Positions 1 through 12,207 of a stretch of DNA of 64,000 nt are shown here, in pieces. Both the position numbers and the translations under genes were made by a program. Source of the DNA: Methanobacterium formicicum DSM 3637 (GTDB lineage: Archaea > Methanobacteriota > Methanobacteria > Methanobacteriales > Methanobacteriaceae); the NCBI RefSeq assembly GCF_000302455.1, contig NZ_AMPO01000013.1:1-64000 (forward strand), written 5' to 3'. The notes beneath the pieces were generated by a model, which was not told the origin of the DNA, made no database searches, and was given only the letters and a program-made list of their open reading frames with translations. Each line of letters opens with the position of its first letter. The stretch's first letter is position 1.

Positions 1-215
1 TAGATTAGGATTATAATAGAATTATAGTTTGGGATTATAATAATAGATTAGGATTATAATAGAATTATAGTTTGGGATTATAATAATAGATTAGGATTAT
101 AATAGAATTATAGTTTGGGATTATAATAATAGATTAGGATTATAATAGAATTATAGTTTGGGATTATAATAATAGATTAGGATTATAATAGAATTATAAC
201 TTGGGATTATAATAG
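1..215. repeat. 43-bp tandem repeat array upstream of glmS
   Basis: Five head-to-tail copies of a 43-bp AT-rich unit begin at 1, 44, 87, 130 and 173. The first four are essentially identical. The fifth changes AGTTT to ACTT and decays after about 205. There are no unique spacers between copies, so this is not CRISPR. The array is cut by the window edge and may continue to the left. It ends about 60 bp before the glmS start, so it lies in or just upstream of the glmS promoter region. Confidence 0.95.
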
Positions 216-276
216 ATTGGCATTACTTACTACGTTACCTAAACTTTAAAAAAACACTTACTTGGGTGAAATTAAT

Positions 277-2058
277 ATGTGTGGAATTGTGGGATGTATA
301 CTTAAAAGTAATAAAGCAGCACCTGTGCTCCTGGATTGTGTTCAGCGCCTGGAATACAGAGGTTATGATTCAGTGGGTATTGCTACTTATTCATCTTCTG
401 GAATCCAGATCAGAAAAGACCGGGGAAAAATTGACGAAGTTTCAGAGGAACTCCACCTGGAAGAACTTCCCGGAGAAATGGGCATAGGTCATGTTCGCTG
501 GGCCACTCATGGCCTTCCAACCCAGGAAAATGCTCATCCGCATACTGATTGTGAAGGAAAAATTGCAGTGGTTCACAATGGTATCATAGAAAACTACAAG
601 GAACTTAAAGACCAGTTGATACGTGAAGGGCACCAGTTCGTATCCCAAACTGATACAGAGGTTATTCCTCATCTCATTGAAAAATACCATAAAGAAGGGC
701 TTGGCATGGAAGATGCCATGAATAAAGCTATCAGTAAGTTACATGGTTCCTATGCCTTTGCAGTTGTCAGTGTAGATGAACCCAACAAGATCATGGGAGT
801 TCGGAAGGAAAGTCCACTCATACTGGGCCTGGGAAACGGCGAATACTTCCTGGCTTCTGATGCTCCAGCCATACTGCAACATACACGACGGATTATTTAC
901 CTGGCAGACCATGAAACATTCATCATTGATGCTGATGGTATCACTGTAAAGGATGTGGATGGACAGGTAATTGAAAAGAAAATCGAAACCATTAAATGGA
1001 CTCCTGAAATGGCCCAAAAATGTGGTTATCCCCATTTCATGCTGAAAGAAATTCATGAACAACCAGAAGCAGTTAAAAACACCCTTTTTGAAGTTTCAGA
1101 TATTGAGGAGATCGTCAAAAAATTCCCCAAATTCAAACGCATCACCTTTGTAGCATGTGGAACATCATATCATGCCTCACTTGTTGGAAAATATCTTTTT
1201 GAAGGTCTTTTAGGGTTGCCTACAGATGTAATGCTGGCATCGGAGTTTGAATTCTCAGAAAAAGCCATTGATCCCGAGTCACTGGTTATATTCATCAGCC
1301 AATCAGGAGAAACAGCTGATACTCTTAAAGCCCTTAGAATAGCCAATAAAAAGGCAAAAACCCTCACAATTGTTAACGTACTGGGTAGTACAGCTACAAG
1401 GGAAGCTGATTATGTTATATTCACCAGAGCAGGACCTGAAATAGGTGTAGCGGCAACCAAGACATATATAAGTCAATTAACCTGTATATACCTCCTGGCA
1501 GCATGTATGGGTAAAAACAGGGAGCTTTTAGATGAACTGCAACTGATTCCAGATTACATGAAAACAGTACTCTCCTTTGAAGATGAAATCAAAGAAATGG
1601 CAGCTAAGTACAAGGATGCCCAGGATTTCTTCTTCATTGGCCGAGGATTTTCCTACCCCACAGCCATGGAGGGGGCATTGAAACTCAAAGAAATAACCTA
1701 CATTCATGGTGAGGGATATGCAGCTGGTGAACTTAAACATGGACCATTAGCCCTTATAGATGATGATGTGCCCGTGGTAGCGGTGGTACCTCCAGGTAAA
1801 AGTCACGATAGGACCCTCAGTAACGTGGAAGAAGTTAAAGCCAGAGGAGCACGGGTTATAGGTCTTGGATCAATTGATGATCATGTCCTGGAATATGAAG
1901 CCAGTGATATGATAAAATTCCCTGCCCAGATCAGTGAATTAATATCACCCCTGATCTACGTGGTGCCTTTACAGTTATTATCTTACCATATAAGTGTGCA
2001 GAGAGGCATTGACCCGGATAAACCAAAAAACTTGGCAAAATGTGTAACTGTGGAATAA
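277..2058 (+). CDS. glmS: Glutamine--fructose-6-phosphate aminotransferase (isomerizing)
   Basis: This enzyme makes glucosamine-6-phosphate from fructose-6-phosphate and glutamine, the first step toward UDP-GlcNAc for pseudomurein and glycans. The start is set at the ATG at 277, because the mature enzyme needs Cys directly after Met (MCGIVGC) as the glutaminase nucleophile. A GGGTGA ribosome binding site lies at 264-269; a TTG at 262 in frame is less likely. The N-terminal class II glutaminase domain shows GHVRWATHG and SQTDTEV. Two SIS sugar-isomerase domains follow ([25 protein letters not shown]), then the typical C-terminal tail [13 protein letters not shown]. Its 593 residues are normal for the family. 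It is a single gene facing away from the repeat array. Confidence 0.96.
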   Translation: MCGIVGCILKSNKAAPVLLDCVQRLEYRGYDSVGIATYSSSGIQIRKDRGKIDEVSEELHLEELPGEMGIGHVRWATHGLPTQENAHPHTDCEGKIAVVHNGIIENYKELKDQLIREGHQFVSQTDTEVIPHLIEKYHKEGLGMEDAMNKAISKLHGSYAFAVVSVDEPNKIMGVRKESPLILGLGNGEYFLASDAPAILQHTRRIIYLADHETFIIDADGITVKDVDGQVIEKKIETIKWTPEMAQKCGYPHFMLKEIHEQPEAVKNTLFEVSDIEEIVKKFPKFKRITFVACGTSYHASLVGKYLFEGLLGLPTDVMLASEFEFSEKAIDPESLVIFISQSGETADTLKALRIANKKAKTLTIVNVLGSTATREADYVIFTRAGPEIGVAATKTYISQLTCIYLLAACMGKNRELLDELQLIPDYMKTVLSFEDEIKEMAAKYKDAQDFFFIGRGFSYPTAMEGALKLKEITYIHGEGYAAGELKHGPLALIDDDVPVVAVVPPGKSHDRTLSNVEEVKARGARVIGLGSIDDHVLEYEASDMIKFPAQISELISPLIYVVPLQLLSYHISVQRGIDPDKPKNLAKCVTVE

Positions 2059-2352
2059 AACTATCCTCTTTATTTCATTTTAATCCAGATAACAGAATAT
2101 CTGCCGGGTAAAAGGAATTTTCGTGATGAAGACATTATTACTCCATACTCTAGCTTAATTGTTGAGTTATGCAGTAGGGCTATTCTATTTAAAGGTGTTT
2201 TGAGATATTAATCTACAGAAATCTAACTAAATTAAATAATTAATTCAAAGAATTAAATTATTAACCTGAATTTATCATTAAATCCCATGGTATTTGATTA
2301 ACTGGGGTTATTAAGTGATTGATAGTTTTATGTTAGATGAAAGGTAATTTAA

Positions 2353-2640
2353 ATGACTCCTAAAAAATCAGGAACTCTGTTCATTGTTCTAATGATTGCA
2401 CTGGTTGCCTACGGGGCTGCTTCAGGTGCCAATGCTTTAAACATAGGTACCGATATTGGGGTGGGATTAATTCCATCGAACTTTAATTTAAACGGTGATC
2501 AGAAGATCAGTGAGATCGGTGATTCCAACTTCACCCCGGTTCACATTGTAAAACATATTCAGGTTAACATCACCAATACCACCAATACCACTAACAACAC
2601 AACCGTCAACACCACTCCCACCAATGGAACCACTCCCTGA
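2353..2640 (+). CDS. Small secreted or anchored Thr/Asn-rich protein
   Basis: I do not recognise a named family. The 95-residue product starts with a Lys-containing N-terminus and one hydrophobic segment (about residues 8-28) ending in an Ala-rich stretch, as in a signal peptide. A short polar middle follows, and the last 25 residues are almost only Thr, Asn and Pro. The Asn-X-Thr triplets are potential N-glycosylation sites. The ATG at 2353 follows GAAAGGTAATTTAA, a weak ribosome binding site. Similar short Thr/Ser/Asn-rich exported proteins occur at 17693, 19742 and 50785. A cell-surface role is inferred only. Confidence 0.6.
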   Translation: MTPKKSGTLFIVLMIALVAYGAASGANALNIGTDIGVGLIPSNFNLNGDQKISEIGDSNFTPVHIVKHIQVNITNTTNTTNNTTVNTTPTNGTTP

Positions 2641-2678
2641 GATTATATCCATAAATTAGATTGATAATTCAGGATGTA

Positions 2679-2772
2679 TTCCTGGAAAATAATCAATAAA
2701 TTCAATATGTTTCTGGAAAATAATCAATAAATTCAATATGTTCCGGGAAATAATCGGTAAATCCAATAAATC
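2679..2772. repeat. 31-bp tandem repeat, three copies
   Basis: Copies of a 31-bp unit start at 2679, 2710 and 2741. The first two differ by one base and the third is diverged. They sit in the 393-bp gap after the small secreted gene. The rest of that gap, up to the regulator start at 3034, is AT-rich and shows no gene that I can support. Confidence 0.85.
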
Positions 2773-3033
2773 AACTTTTTTTATTAAGTTGCAGATATGG
2801 AAAATGATGAAACATTTAGTCACCGTTCCCTAAAACCTATTTTAATGGGTCTCATGGATGGGTGGGTGTAATATTTAAAAAAATGTTTAAGTAACTAAAG
2901 TATAATTTTCAGGTATACTAAAATTAAGATATACTATAAAATATGCTAAAAATTACATGATTAAAGTTTACGTTTATGAATTGAAAATTATGAAATTGAA
3001 AAATTTAATATTTATGAAATTAAGGTGATTTGA

Positions 3034-3615
3034 ATGAATGAGGAGAACAAAGTTGGAGCGAAAATCCGTCAGTTAAGAGAAGATCGAAAACTTTCGGTGG
3101 AAGAACTGGCCGATGCCAGTTATAGCAGTGTTGAACTCATAGAAGACCTGGAAAGCGGAGCACTGGTACCATCACTAACTCCTCTTTTAAAAATTGCACG
3201 GGCACTGGGAGTACGCCTGGGCACCTTCCTGGATGATGCCCCTCACAGAGGCCCTTTCATGGTTAAATCTGGAAAATCAGATAACATAATCCGATTTTCT
3301 GGTCAGGGACTTGGCGAACACAGCAACCAGAGTGCATTGGAATTCTACTCACTGGCCTATGGGAAGGGGGACAGGCACATGGAACCATTCATCATCGATG
3401 TCCACCCCACTGAAAACCAGGATTACGAGCTGGCATCCCATGAAGGTGAAGAATTTCTGTATGTTATCCAGGGAAAGATAGAAGTGCTTTACGGGCAGGA
3501 TAAATACCTTTTAGAACCTGAAGACAGCATTTACTACGATTCAGTGGTTCCTCACCACGTACATGCCAAAGAAAAAGATTCAAAAATGTTGGCAGTGGTT
3601 TACACTCCCTTCTAA
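3034..3615 (+). CDS. XRE-family regulator with C-terminal cupin sensor domain
   Basis: This is a two-domain transcription regulator. Residues about 7-62 form an XRE/Cro-type helix-turn-helix ([17 protein letters not shown], then [10 protein letters not shown]). Residues about 115-190 form a cupin_2 barrel ([31 protein letters not shown]) that would bind a small ligand or metal. It is preceded by an AAGGTGATT ribosome binding site. Genes for a hot-dog thioesterase and an acyl-CoA synthetase follow on the same strand. Regulators of this form are commonly found beside acyl-CoA metabolism genes in methanogens, so control of this cluster in response to an acyl or CoA compound is a reasonable inference. 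Confidence 0.85.
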   Translation: MNEENKVGAKIRQLREDRKLSVEELADASYSSVELIEDLESGALVPSLTPLLKIARALGVRLGTFLDDAPHRGPFMVKSGKSDNIIRFSGQGLGEHSNQSALEFYSLAYGKGDRHMEPFIIDVHPTENQDYELASHEGEEFLYVIQGKIEVLYGQDKYLLEPEDSIYYDSVVPHHVHAKEKDSKMLAVVYTPF

Positions 3616-3656
3616 AATGAGGGAGACCCTTTTATAAAAATTGGAGATACTTATAC

Positions 3657-4049
<393 letters not shown>

Positions 4050-4067
<18 letters not shown>

Positions 4068-4215
4068 CTTACCTAATTCCCGGTAAATAAATTCCTAATA
4101 CTATCTAAATGGCATATTTCAGGTAAATAACCTAATTTCATAAGGGTTTATTTCAGGTAAATAATCTTGTTCCTGTAAATAGCTTAGTTCAGATGAATAG
4201 ATAATTACGCTAAAT
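4050..4215. repeat. Degenerate short repeats around AGGTAAATAA
   Basis: The gap between the thioesterase and the acyl-CoA synthetase carries about six imperfect copies of a motif resembling TTCAGGTAAATAA (for example near 4055, 4081, 4121, 4154). Spacing is irregular, unlike the strict tandem arrays elsewhere in the window. The first copy covers the 3' end of the thioesterase gene, so the gap may have grown by copying that gene end. This is inference. Confidence 0.5.
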
Positions 4216-4312
4216 AACCTGTATTGGGAAAATATATTCGAAGGGAACTAATTATTCAAAAAAATAAAGTCAAACCTACATATTTAAGATTGTAAAACGT
4301 GGAGTTTTTAAA

Positions 4313-5974
4313 ATGGTTTTTAGTGAGCTTACTATTGGTGATTTCCTGGAAGAAATGGTAAAAAAGGATCCCAATCAGGAATTCATGGTATACCCTGACC
4401 GAGATCTTCGTTTCACCTACCAGGAGTTTGATGAGAGAGTCAACCTCCTGGCCAAGGGTTTCCTGGAAATAGGAATAAAAAAGGGAGACCACGTGGGTAT
4501 CTGGGCCAAAAACGTGCCTGACTGGCTTACCATGTTGTTCGCAACCTCCAAGATCGGAGCAGTTCTGGTCACAGTTAACACCGCTTACAAAAGCCATGAA
4601 CTGGCATACGTACTGGAACAATCAGATATGAAGGCCCTGGCGATTATTGATGGATACCAGGATGTTGATTACATCCAGATAGTTTATGAACTCATCCCTG
4701 AACTTAAAACCCAGGAAAGGGGTAAACTCAACAGTGAAAAATTCCCATTCCTGGACAGTGTGATCTACGTGGGCCAGGAAAAGCACAGGGGAATGTACAA
4801 CACTAACGAACTACTCTTACTGGGAAACCACGCAGATGATGAGGAATTCCAGCGGATCAAGTCATCTGTTACCAATGATGAAGTGGTTAACATGCAGTAC
4901 ACCTCCGGAACCACTGGATTTCCCAAGGGTGTTATGTTAACTCACCGTAACATCTTGAACAATGGATATTACATTGGTGAGAGGCAGAAATTCACCGAAA
5001 AAGACAGGTTATGCATAACTGTGCCCCTTTTCCATTGTTTCGGTATTGTACTGGCAGTGATGGCCACCTTCAGTCACGGGGCCACTATGGTAATGGTTGA
5101 ACTTTTTGACCCACTACTGGTTCTGGCTGCGGTTCAAAAGGAACGCTGCACAGCCCTATATGGGGTGCCTACCATGTTCATTGCCGAGTACAGTCATCCT
5201 ATGTTTGATATGTTCGATCTTTCCAGCCTCAGAACCGGGATCATGGCAGGCTCCACCCCGCCCATTGAGGCCATGAAAAGGGTGGTCAACGATATGAACA
5301 TGACCCAGATAACCAGTGTTTACGGATTAACTGAAGGGTCACCTGGATTCACTCAGACCAGTGTGGATGACCCCCTGGAGAAGAGGGTGGAAACAGTGGG
5401 CAAACCCTTACCAGAATGTGAAGTTAAAATCGTGGACCCTGAAACAGGAGAAACCCTGGGACCCCACCAGACCGGGGAAATATGCTGTAAAGGGTACAAT
5501 GTTATGAAGGGCTACTACAAAATGCCGGATAAAACCAGGGAAGTCATAGATGAAGATGGATGGCTCCACAGTGGGGATCTGGCAAGTGTGGATGAAGAAG
5601 GATACTACTCCATAGTGGGCCGTATCAAGGACATGATCATCCGTGGAGGAGAAAACATTTACCCCCGTGAAATCGAGGAATTTTTATACACCATGCCCGG
5701 AGTTCTTGACGTGCAGGTAGTGGGAATCTCTGATGAGAAGTACGGAGAAATCGTGGGGGCCTGTATCATCCTGGAAGAAGATGCAGAACTTACCGAGGAA
5801 GATGTCCGGGACTACGCCCGAACCAAGATTGCCCGTTTTAAGGTACCCAAACATGTGTTCTTTGTGGATGAATTCCCCCTTACTGCTAGTGGAAAGATAC
5901 AGAAATTTATACTGAGGGAACAGGCAGAAAAACTTCTAAAAGAAAAACTGGAAGAACAGGAAAAAGCTCTTTAG
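4313..5974 (+). CDS. AMP-forming acyl-CoA synthetase (medium/long-chain type)
   Basis: The enzyme activates a carboxylic acid with ATP to acyl-AMP and transfers it to CoA. All core motifs of the ANL superfamily are visible. They are the P-loop-like [11 protein letters not shown] (near residue 195), YGLTEGSP, the hinge region GWLHSGDLA with [16 protein letters not shown], and the C-terminal catalytic Lys in TASGKIQKF. Length (553) fits the acyl-CoA synthetase subfamily. GGAG lies 9 bases before the ATG. Together with the thioesterase and cupin regulator upstream it forms an acyl-CoA handling cluster. The physiological acid in a methanogen is unknown. Confidence 0.88.
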   Translation: MVFSELTIGDFLEEMVKKDPNQEFMVYPDRDLRFTYQEFDERVNLLAKGFLEIGIKKGDHVGIWAKNVPDWLTMLFATSKIGAVLVTVNTAYKSHELAYVLEQSDMKALAIIDGYQDVDYIQIVYELIPELKTQERGKLNSEKFPFLDSVIYVGQEKHRGMYNTNELLLLGNHADDEEFQRIKSSVTNDEVVNMQYTSGTTGFPKGVMLTHRNILNNGYYIGERQKFTEKDRLCITVPLFHCFGIVLAVMATFSHGATMVMVELFDPLLVLAAVQKERCTALYGVPTMFIAEYSHPMFDMFDLSSLRTGIMAGSTPPIEAMKRVVNDMNMTQITSVYGLTEGSPGFTQTSVDDPLEKRVETVGKPLPECEVKIVDPETGETLGPHQTGEICCKGYNVMKGYYKMPDKTREVIDEDGWLHSGDLASVDEEGYYSIVGRIKDMIIRGGENIYPREIEEFLYTMPGVLDVQVVGISDEKYGEIVGACIILEEDAELTEEDVRDYARTKIARFKVPKHVFFVDEFPLTASGKIQKFILREQAEKLLKEKLEEQEKAL

Positions 5975-6067
5975 GAAATTTCTTTATAGGGGTGGGTTAC
6001 TATTTTCCCATTCCCCTAACAATTTATGACAGAATTCAGTTTGATTCAAAGTGCGGAGGCCCAGTTA

Positions 6068-6595
<528 letters not shown>

Positions 6596-6944
6596 TTATT
6601 TTTTTGATGGTTAATTTGTAAACTTTAATTTCATCATAAGTCTGGTTTCTTCGATTTTATGATAATTAATTTTAGGTTTGGCACTGGGGTAAGTAAGTTT
6701 TGCACATGTTTAGGTGGTTCTGTAGGTTTTGCATACCCGAATCTAATTTTTCACTAAAATTGGTCCCTAAAATGGATACCATGGGTTCATATAGCTTTAA
6801 CTAAGTGTGTTTTTAATTTTAATGAAATAGATATATGTGAAGGAATATAAACTAGAATAATACGTTTTAAATGGATATATTGCGTATATCCTGTGAATAA
6901 CGATTTTAAGATGAATACATGAATTTTTGACAAGTAATGGTAAA
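6596..6944. other. Intergenic gap, no gene seen
   Basis: The 349-bp AT-rich gap contains a T-rich stretch right after the previous stop (a possible terminator) and several TATA-like sequences near 6860-6885 that could serve the helicase gene. I see no repeat array and no credible small gene. Confidence 0.5.
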
Positions 6945-9434
6945 ATGATAATTTTAAGACGTAAAAAGAAGATTGTGGAATTATTCCCCATTGGAAGTTC
7001 AAAGGGTGCTTTGAATAATCGAAGAACACCTTTCTTCAATGGTTACATTAAGTTTCGCAGGGTGGATGGTCAGCTAAAGATCCACAAGTTCATAGTCACC
7101 AAAGACAAGGAGATCATCCTGCCTCCCAGTGAAGCAGTCAAGGTCCTGCGGAAACAGAACGTATTCCTGGTTGGCCGGGACCCCGATACAGAAGAATTCC
7201 TCCAATCATTGAATATAAAATATAATTACACTCTTATATGCAGGCACTGCACTTTTGAAGGTTTCATAACATTGATCCAGAGGGAAAAATCTTACCTCTA
7301 TCACGGGGACTATCTCTGCAGGGTATGCGCAGAAAACGAGATAAAAAGAGAGCTAAAATCTCGTTCATACGACATGAGCACCTTCCCCAGATTCAGGAAA
7401 ATGCTGGATGAAACTGGTGATCTTTCGAAAGTACTGAGTGTCTTTGACCCACGCTTCGATCCGCTCAAAAACCGAGAACTTACTTTATACGATAAAGTAA
7501 CCACTAAAAAAGATACTCTTCCTAAAGTCAGAATTGATAGTCTGGATATCCCGGAAGCCTTTAAAAAATCTTTAAAAAGCCAGGGAACCCACCTTTTACC
7601 AGTTCAGGTTCTGGCACTTCAGGCAGGACTCCTGGAAGAGGAAAATCTACTGGTGGTATCAGCCACTGCCAGTGGAAAAACGCTTATTGGGGAACTGGCA
7701 GGCATACCCCACGCCCTTGAAGGTGGTAAATTCCTATTTTTAACTCCGCTGGTGGCATTGGCCAATCAGAAGTACCGGGATTTCAAGAAAAGATACCAGA
7801 AAATGGGGTTAAACGTTTCCATAAGAGTGGGAATGAGCAGGATAAAGGCCAAAGAAGAGCTTACTCTTCCGGATGAGAAAATAGACACATCAGACATTGT
7901 GGTGGGAACCTATGAAGGTCTGGATTTTCTTCTACGCGCTGGAAGATCATCCCAGCTGGGTGATCTAAAAACCGTGGTGGTGGATGAAATCCACATGTTG
8001 GGAGATGATGAGCGAGGGCCCCGACTCAGGGGACTCATACACCGCCTGAGGGCCCTATTCCCTAATTTGCAAGTCATTGGACTTTCAGCCACAGTCCGAA
8101 ACCCCAAGGAAATTGCATCAGAATTTGGCATGAAACTGGTTGAATACCCACTGCGCCCGGTTCCTCTGGAGCGACACCTGATATTCACCAGAACCGAGGA
8201 GGAAAAAAACCATCTCCTAACCCAGATCGCCCGTAATGAATACCAGAACCGATCTCAAAAGGGTTACCATGGTCAGAGTATTATTTTCACCAATTCCCGT
8301 CGTAAAACTCATACTGTGGCTGATTACCTGACCCGAAGGGGTGTAAAGGCAGCAGCATACCATGCAGGGTTATCCTACTCTAAAAAAAACCGGATCGAAA
8401 AAGAATTTGGTGCACAGAAGCTGGGGGCAGTGGTCACCACCGCAGCATTAGCAGCGGGGGTGGATTTTCCTGCCTCGCAGGTACTTTTTGAAAGCTTGAC
8501 CATGGGGAATAAAACACTCACACCCAATGAGTTTTCCCAGATGCTGGGCCGGGCAGGAAGACCCACTTACCATGATCAGGGAAAAGTATATCTTTTACCA
8601 GAGGTTGGCCGGAGTTACGGAGATGAAACCGAGGAAATGCAGGCCATGGAACTTTTATCCAGTGATGTGGAATCAGTCAATGTAACTTACTCTGAGGACA
8701 GTCAGATTGAGCAGTTCCTGGCTGATATATGTGCCGGAAGGGTGGATACCTTCTCCCAGATAAGTCATGAATACCGTAATGATGAGTTACCAATTGAATT
8801 TGAAGAAGCCTTCAATATACTGGTGGATTATGGTCTGGTAAAGGAAAAAGATGGTAAAATAACACCCACCTCCTATGGGCGGGCGGTTTCAATGTCCTTT
8901 TTATCATATCCCTGTGCAGATTACATCCGGAAGAACCTGAACCGGATGCATCCCATGGACATAGCCCTAAAATTGGAACCATTTGAAAGCGCGTACCTTT
9001 CCAACAGAATAACCACACAGATAGGTCGTATTCTTAAAATAAACATGTCCACTCGCTTATTTGCTGACAGTACCCTGGATATACTGAGTTCTGGTTCTGC
9101 GATTAATAAACTGGAACCCAGCTTGAGGGAAAGACTGACAAAACTCCAGATGGACTTTTACACCTGCCGGTGCAAGGAAAGACCGTTCTGTGGTTGTTTC
9201 CAGAGGGAACTATCCCGAAAAATGGTCAAACAGCGCCTGGCAAAGCGGGACCCAGTGGATATAAGTCGGAGGTTAATGCGGGATTATGAGATACATGCCT
9301 ATGCTGGGGATATATTCAGCTGGCTGGACTCCCTTATCCGGATGCTGGAGGCAGTGCGCAGGATAAGCCAGGCATTTGGCAAGAAAAAAGTGGTTGGAGA
9401 GTGCAACCGGTTAATAAGGCAGATTGAAAATTAA
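6945..9434 (+). CDS. DEAD/DEAH-box ski2-like helicase with zinc-binding clusters (archaeal DUF5814 type)
   Basis: This is a large ATP-dependent nucleic acid helicase of an archaeal family. An N-terminal region with CRHC and CRVC (a four-Cys zinc site, residues about 95-130) precedes the motor. Motor motifs are Walker A SATASGKT near 240, DEIH near 346, motif III LSATV and motif VI LGRAGRP. The C-terminal third has a Cys cluster CRCKERPFCGC. The exact nucleic-acid substrate is unknown; repair or RNA processing is possible. The ATG at 6945 is used, but a TTG at 6927 is also in frame and neither has a strong ribosome binding site. A T-rich terminator follows the stop. Confidence 0.85.
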   Translation: MIILRRKKKIVELFPIGSSKGALNNRRTPFFNGYIKFRRVDGQLKIHKFIVTKDKEIILPPSEAVKVLRKQNVFLVGRDPDTEEFLQSLNIKYNYTLICRHCTFEGFITLIQREKSYLYHGDYLCRVCAENEIKRELKSRSYDMSTFPRFRKMLDETGDLSKVLSVFDPRFDPLKNRELTLYDKVTTKKDTLPKVRIDSLDIPEAFKKSLKSQGTHLLPVQVLALQAGLLEEENLLVVSATASGKTLIGELAGIPHALEGGKFLFLTPLVALANQKYRDFKKRYQKMGLNVSIRVGMSRIKAKEELTLPDEKIDTSDIVVGTYEGLDFLLRAGRSSQLGDLKTVVVDEIHMLGDDERGPRLRGLIHRLRALFPNLQVIGLSATVRNPKEIASEFGMKLVEYPLRPVPLERHLIFTRTEEEKNHLLTQIARNEYQNRSQKGYHGQSIIFTNSRRKTHTVADYLTRRGVKAAAYHAGLSYSKKNRIEKEFGAQKLGAVVTTAALAAGVDFPASQVLFESLTMGNKTLTPNEFSQMLGRAGRPTYHDQGKVYLLPEVGRSYGDETEEMQAMELLSSDVESVNVTYSEDSQIEQFLADICAGRVDTFSQISHEYRNDELPIEFEEAFNILVDYGLVKEKDGKITPTSYGRAVSMSFLSYPCADYIRKNLNRMHPMDIALKLEPFESAYLSNRITTQIGRILKINMSTRLFADSTLDILSSGSAINKLEPSLRERLTKLQMDFYTCRCKERPFCGCFQRELSRKMVKQRLAKRDPVDISRRLMRDYEIHAYAGDIFSWLDSLIRMLEAVRRISQAFGKKKVVGECNRLIRQIEN

Positions 9435-9444
9435 TTATATACTC

Positions 9445-9467
9445 TCCTTTTTGTTTCTTTTTAATTT
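9445..9467 (+). terminator. T-rich terminator after the helicase gene
   Basis: Eleven bases after the helicase stop there are runs of five T's separated by short C/G interruptions, without a strong hairpin. This matches the oligo-T terminators used by archaeal RNA polymerase. Confidence 0.55.
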
Positions 9468-9510
9468 GCAGTATTCTCTAAACGTTCGTAGTATTTTTTT
9501 TAAAATAATA

Positions 9511-9564
9511 GAACGTATCCTCTAAGAAGAACATATCCTCTAAAAAGAATAATATTCTCCAAGA
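9511..9564. repeat. 18-bp tandem repeat, three copies
   Basis: Copies start at 9511, 9529 and 9547 (GAACGTATCCTCTAAGAA and two variants, the last diverged). They lie in the 443-bp gap between the helicase and the channel-like gene. The remaining gap is AT-rich with no gene that I can support. Confidence 0.75.
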
Positions 9565-9877
9565 CTTTATGATATTTCCCTAGAATCATGACCATATATT
9601 AAAACTGATTTTATGGATTTCGGGAAAAGTGTCTAATTTAGTTTGCAGCTATCCTTTTTTGGCAGTGTTTATTGTTAAACTGGGTCCTTATGAATCTTCC
9701 CACTCATATAATCACTGCTCTTGTGGTGGTAAACTAAAATGTTATCTGGATATATATGGAAATAATCATAACCGGTAAATAGAAAATTCTAATTGTTAGA
9801 ACAGTTCTAATTATCTATGATAATTAATTGAATGAAAGTTTTACCTAGAAACCAATCTTTGTGGGGGGTTAACTTTT

Positions 9878-11002
9878 TTGTCTGGTAAATCTAATGGGAA
9901 CCAATCGAAGAATGGGGAAGTTAAGCCCTGGGGACGTAGATTCCTGAGATGGTGGATAATAGGGGTTATCCTGATATTTTTACTTGTTGGTAGTTATATG
10001 GTGGGAACTGTTTATGAAAATAAACAATCGGCCGTCACCAGACATGTGCAGTGGATAAGTCCCAATCTTACCGAAACCGGCCTCAGCGCAGATGATTTTA
10101 ATCTTTCTTCCAATATTACTCCCACTAAAGTTATTTCTGGGTTTTATGTGGATCGAATCAAGGATCTATCTTTATCCGATAGTGTATGGACTGTTGATTT
10201 TTATATCTGGTTTAAATGGAATGGTAGTGAGGTCAATCCCGGTGAAAACTTCCAGGTTATTGATGGGGAAATAGAAAAAAAGGAACTGGTGGATGAATAC
10301 ACCAATGGAACTGAACATTACCAGATTTACTATGTCACAGCTAAGATCACCAAATTCTTTGATGTTCTAAGATTCCCAGTGGATAGTCACCTGCTTAAAT
10401 TGGAGATAGAGGATAAAAAAACTGAAAGAGAAAATTTAATCTATGTAGCGGATAATAGCACCTCCAATATAAATCCAGGGGTTCAAATTCATGGTTACAG
10501 TGTTGAAAAATTTTCTGTTTTAGAAAAGCCTCATATTTATAATTCCAGTTTCGGAGACCCTCGCATAGAAACGAGGCCAACATCCTACTCTCAATTGAGA
10601 GCAGGTATTGATATATCCCGACCAGACCTTGGATTTTACTTCAGAATATTTATAGGATTGTTTGTAGCTGTTGCAGCTGCACTGGTGGCTTTATTCATTA
10701 AACCTACTGAAGCTGAGCCCCGTTTTGGATTAGGAGCAGGAGCTTTGTTTGTGGCAATTGCCAATACCATAGTCACCTCTGGACTAATACCAAAAACAGG
10801 TATCATGACCCTGGCAGATATGGTGAATGACTTAGGGTTGCTTTTAATTCTTATAACCATAGTAGAGTCAACTATTTCATTATATATCTATGATATTCGG
10901 GGTGAAAAGGAGTTATCAAGGATATTGGATAGAATTTCTTTTATATTCCTGCTTATTATTTATATAATCGTAAATGCAGTAATTGTAACTTCAGGTTGGT
11001 GA
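9878..11002 (+). CDS. Predicted pentameric ligand-gated ion channel (Cys-loop/GLIC-like)
   Basis: The 374-residue protein has the full layout of a prokaryotic pentameric ligand-gated channel. An extracellular beta-rich domain (about 75-245) contains GFYVDRIKDL, VDFYIWFKW and the loop FDVLRFPVD at 161-169. The last corresponds to the conserved FPxD turn of the Cys-loop, here without the two cysteines, as in bacterial members. SRPDLGFYF precedes M1 (251-274). M2 and M3 (about 282-301 and 314-337) are joined by IPKTGIMT, very like the LPKTPYMT linker that I recall from GLIC. M4 is 353-372. An extra N-terminal membrane anchor (25-44) replaces a cleaved signal. The TTG start follows a GGGGGG tract at 9863-9868. 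Ion and ligand are unknown. It stands alone. Confidence 0.8.
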   Translation: MSGKSNGNQSKNGEVKPWGRRFLRWWIIGVILIFLLVGSYMVGTVYENKQSAVTRHVQWISPNLTETGLSADDFNLSSNITPTKVISGFYVDRIKDLSLSDSVWTVDFYIWFKWNGSEVNPGENFQVIDGEIEKKELVDEYTNGTEHYQIYYVTAKITKFFDVLRFPVDSHLLKLEIEDKKTERENLIYVADNSTSNINPGVQIHGYSVEKFSVLEKPHIYNSSFGDPRIETRPTSYSQLRAGIDISRPDLGFYFRIFIGLFVAVAAALVALFIKPTEAEPRFGLGAGALFVAIANTIVTSGLIPKTGIMTLADMVNDLGLLLILITIVESTISLYIYDIRGEKELSRILDRISFIFLLIIYIIVNAVIVTSGW

Positions 11003-11119
11003 TGAATAAAAATTGGTTAATGAATAGTAAAACGGTTTATTGGGGGAAAATTCGGGGATTGGCTTATAAATTGATTATAAAATAAGAAAAATAGTTTAAT
11101 ACAAGTTTTAGTTCCAAAG

Positions 11120-11674
11120 CTAGAAATCCACTTTAGGAACTTCTCCGGGTTCATGTTCAAAGTATTCAGCTTCTTCAAAATTGAAGAAATTCGCCAGTAT
11201 ATTGTTGGGGAAAACTTCACGCTTGTTGTTATAGGTTAAGACTATTTCATTGTATAATTCACGGTACTGGGCGATTTTATCCTCAGTTGCAGATAGCTGG
11301 TCCTGCAGTTCCAGGAAATTTTCATCGGCCTTCAAATCAGGATAATTCTCTGCCACTGCAAAAAGGCTTTTCAAAGTACCGGTCAGAATATTATCCGCTT
11401 TTTCATTTTCCTTAACAGTTTCTGCGTTGTTTAAGTTTGAACGTGCCCGGGCAACTTCCTGGAAGGTGGTTTTTTCATGTGCTGCGTAACCCTTAACAGT
11501 TTCCACCAGATTATCAATCAGGTCAGATCTTCTCTCCAGCTGTACATTTATCTGTGACCAGGCACCTTCAACCCCGTTTTGAAGTTTAATCAAACTGTTG
11601 TAGATTAAAATAATTATGGCAAAGAATATTACAATTATTAAAACTACCAGTCCAAAACCAATTAAGTTCCACAT
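11120..11674 (-). CDS. lemA: LemA family membrane-anchored protein
   Basis: The 184-residue protein has one N-terminal membrane helix (about 5-27) followed by a long helical cytoplasmic or external domain. It carries the LemA signature [24 protein letters not shown] (read in two parts), [13 protein letters not shown] and [17 protein letters not shown]. LemA proteins form coiled helical bundles; their function is unresolved. An AAGGTG ribosome binding site precedes the ATG. It is convergent with the channel gene, and no TPM-domain partner gene, often found next to lemA, is present here. Confidence 0.88.
   Translation of the reverse strand: MWNLIGFGLVVLIIVIFFAIIILIYNSLIKLQNGVEGAWSQINVQLERRSDLIDNLVETVKGYAAHEKTTFQEVARARSNLNNAETVKENEKADNILTGTLKSLFAVAENYPDLKADENFLELQDQLSATEDKIAQYRELYNEIVLTYNNKREVFPNNILANFFNFEEAEYFEHEPGEVPKVDF

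Positions 11675-12207
<533 letters not shown>

Noticed and set aside
1..215. CRISPR array
   Set aside because: The 43-bp units are directly adjacent with no unique spacers, and no cas gene is in the window. The same holds for all other tandem arrays listed.
442..690. Open frame antisense to glmS (and similar antisense frames across the window)
   Set aside because: They lie inside well-supported genes, lack ribosome sites, and have low-complexity composition typical of shadow frames.
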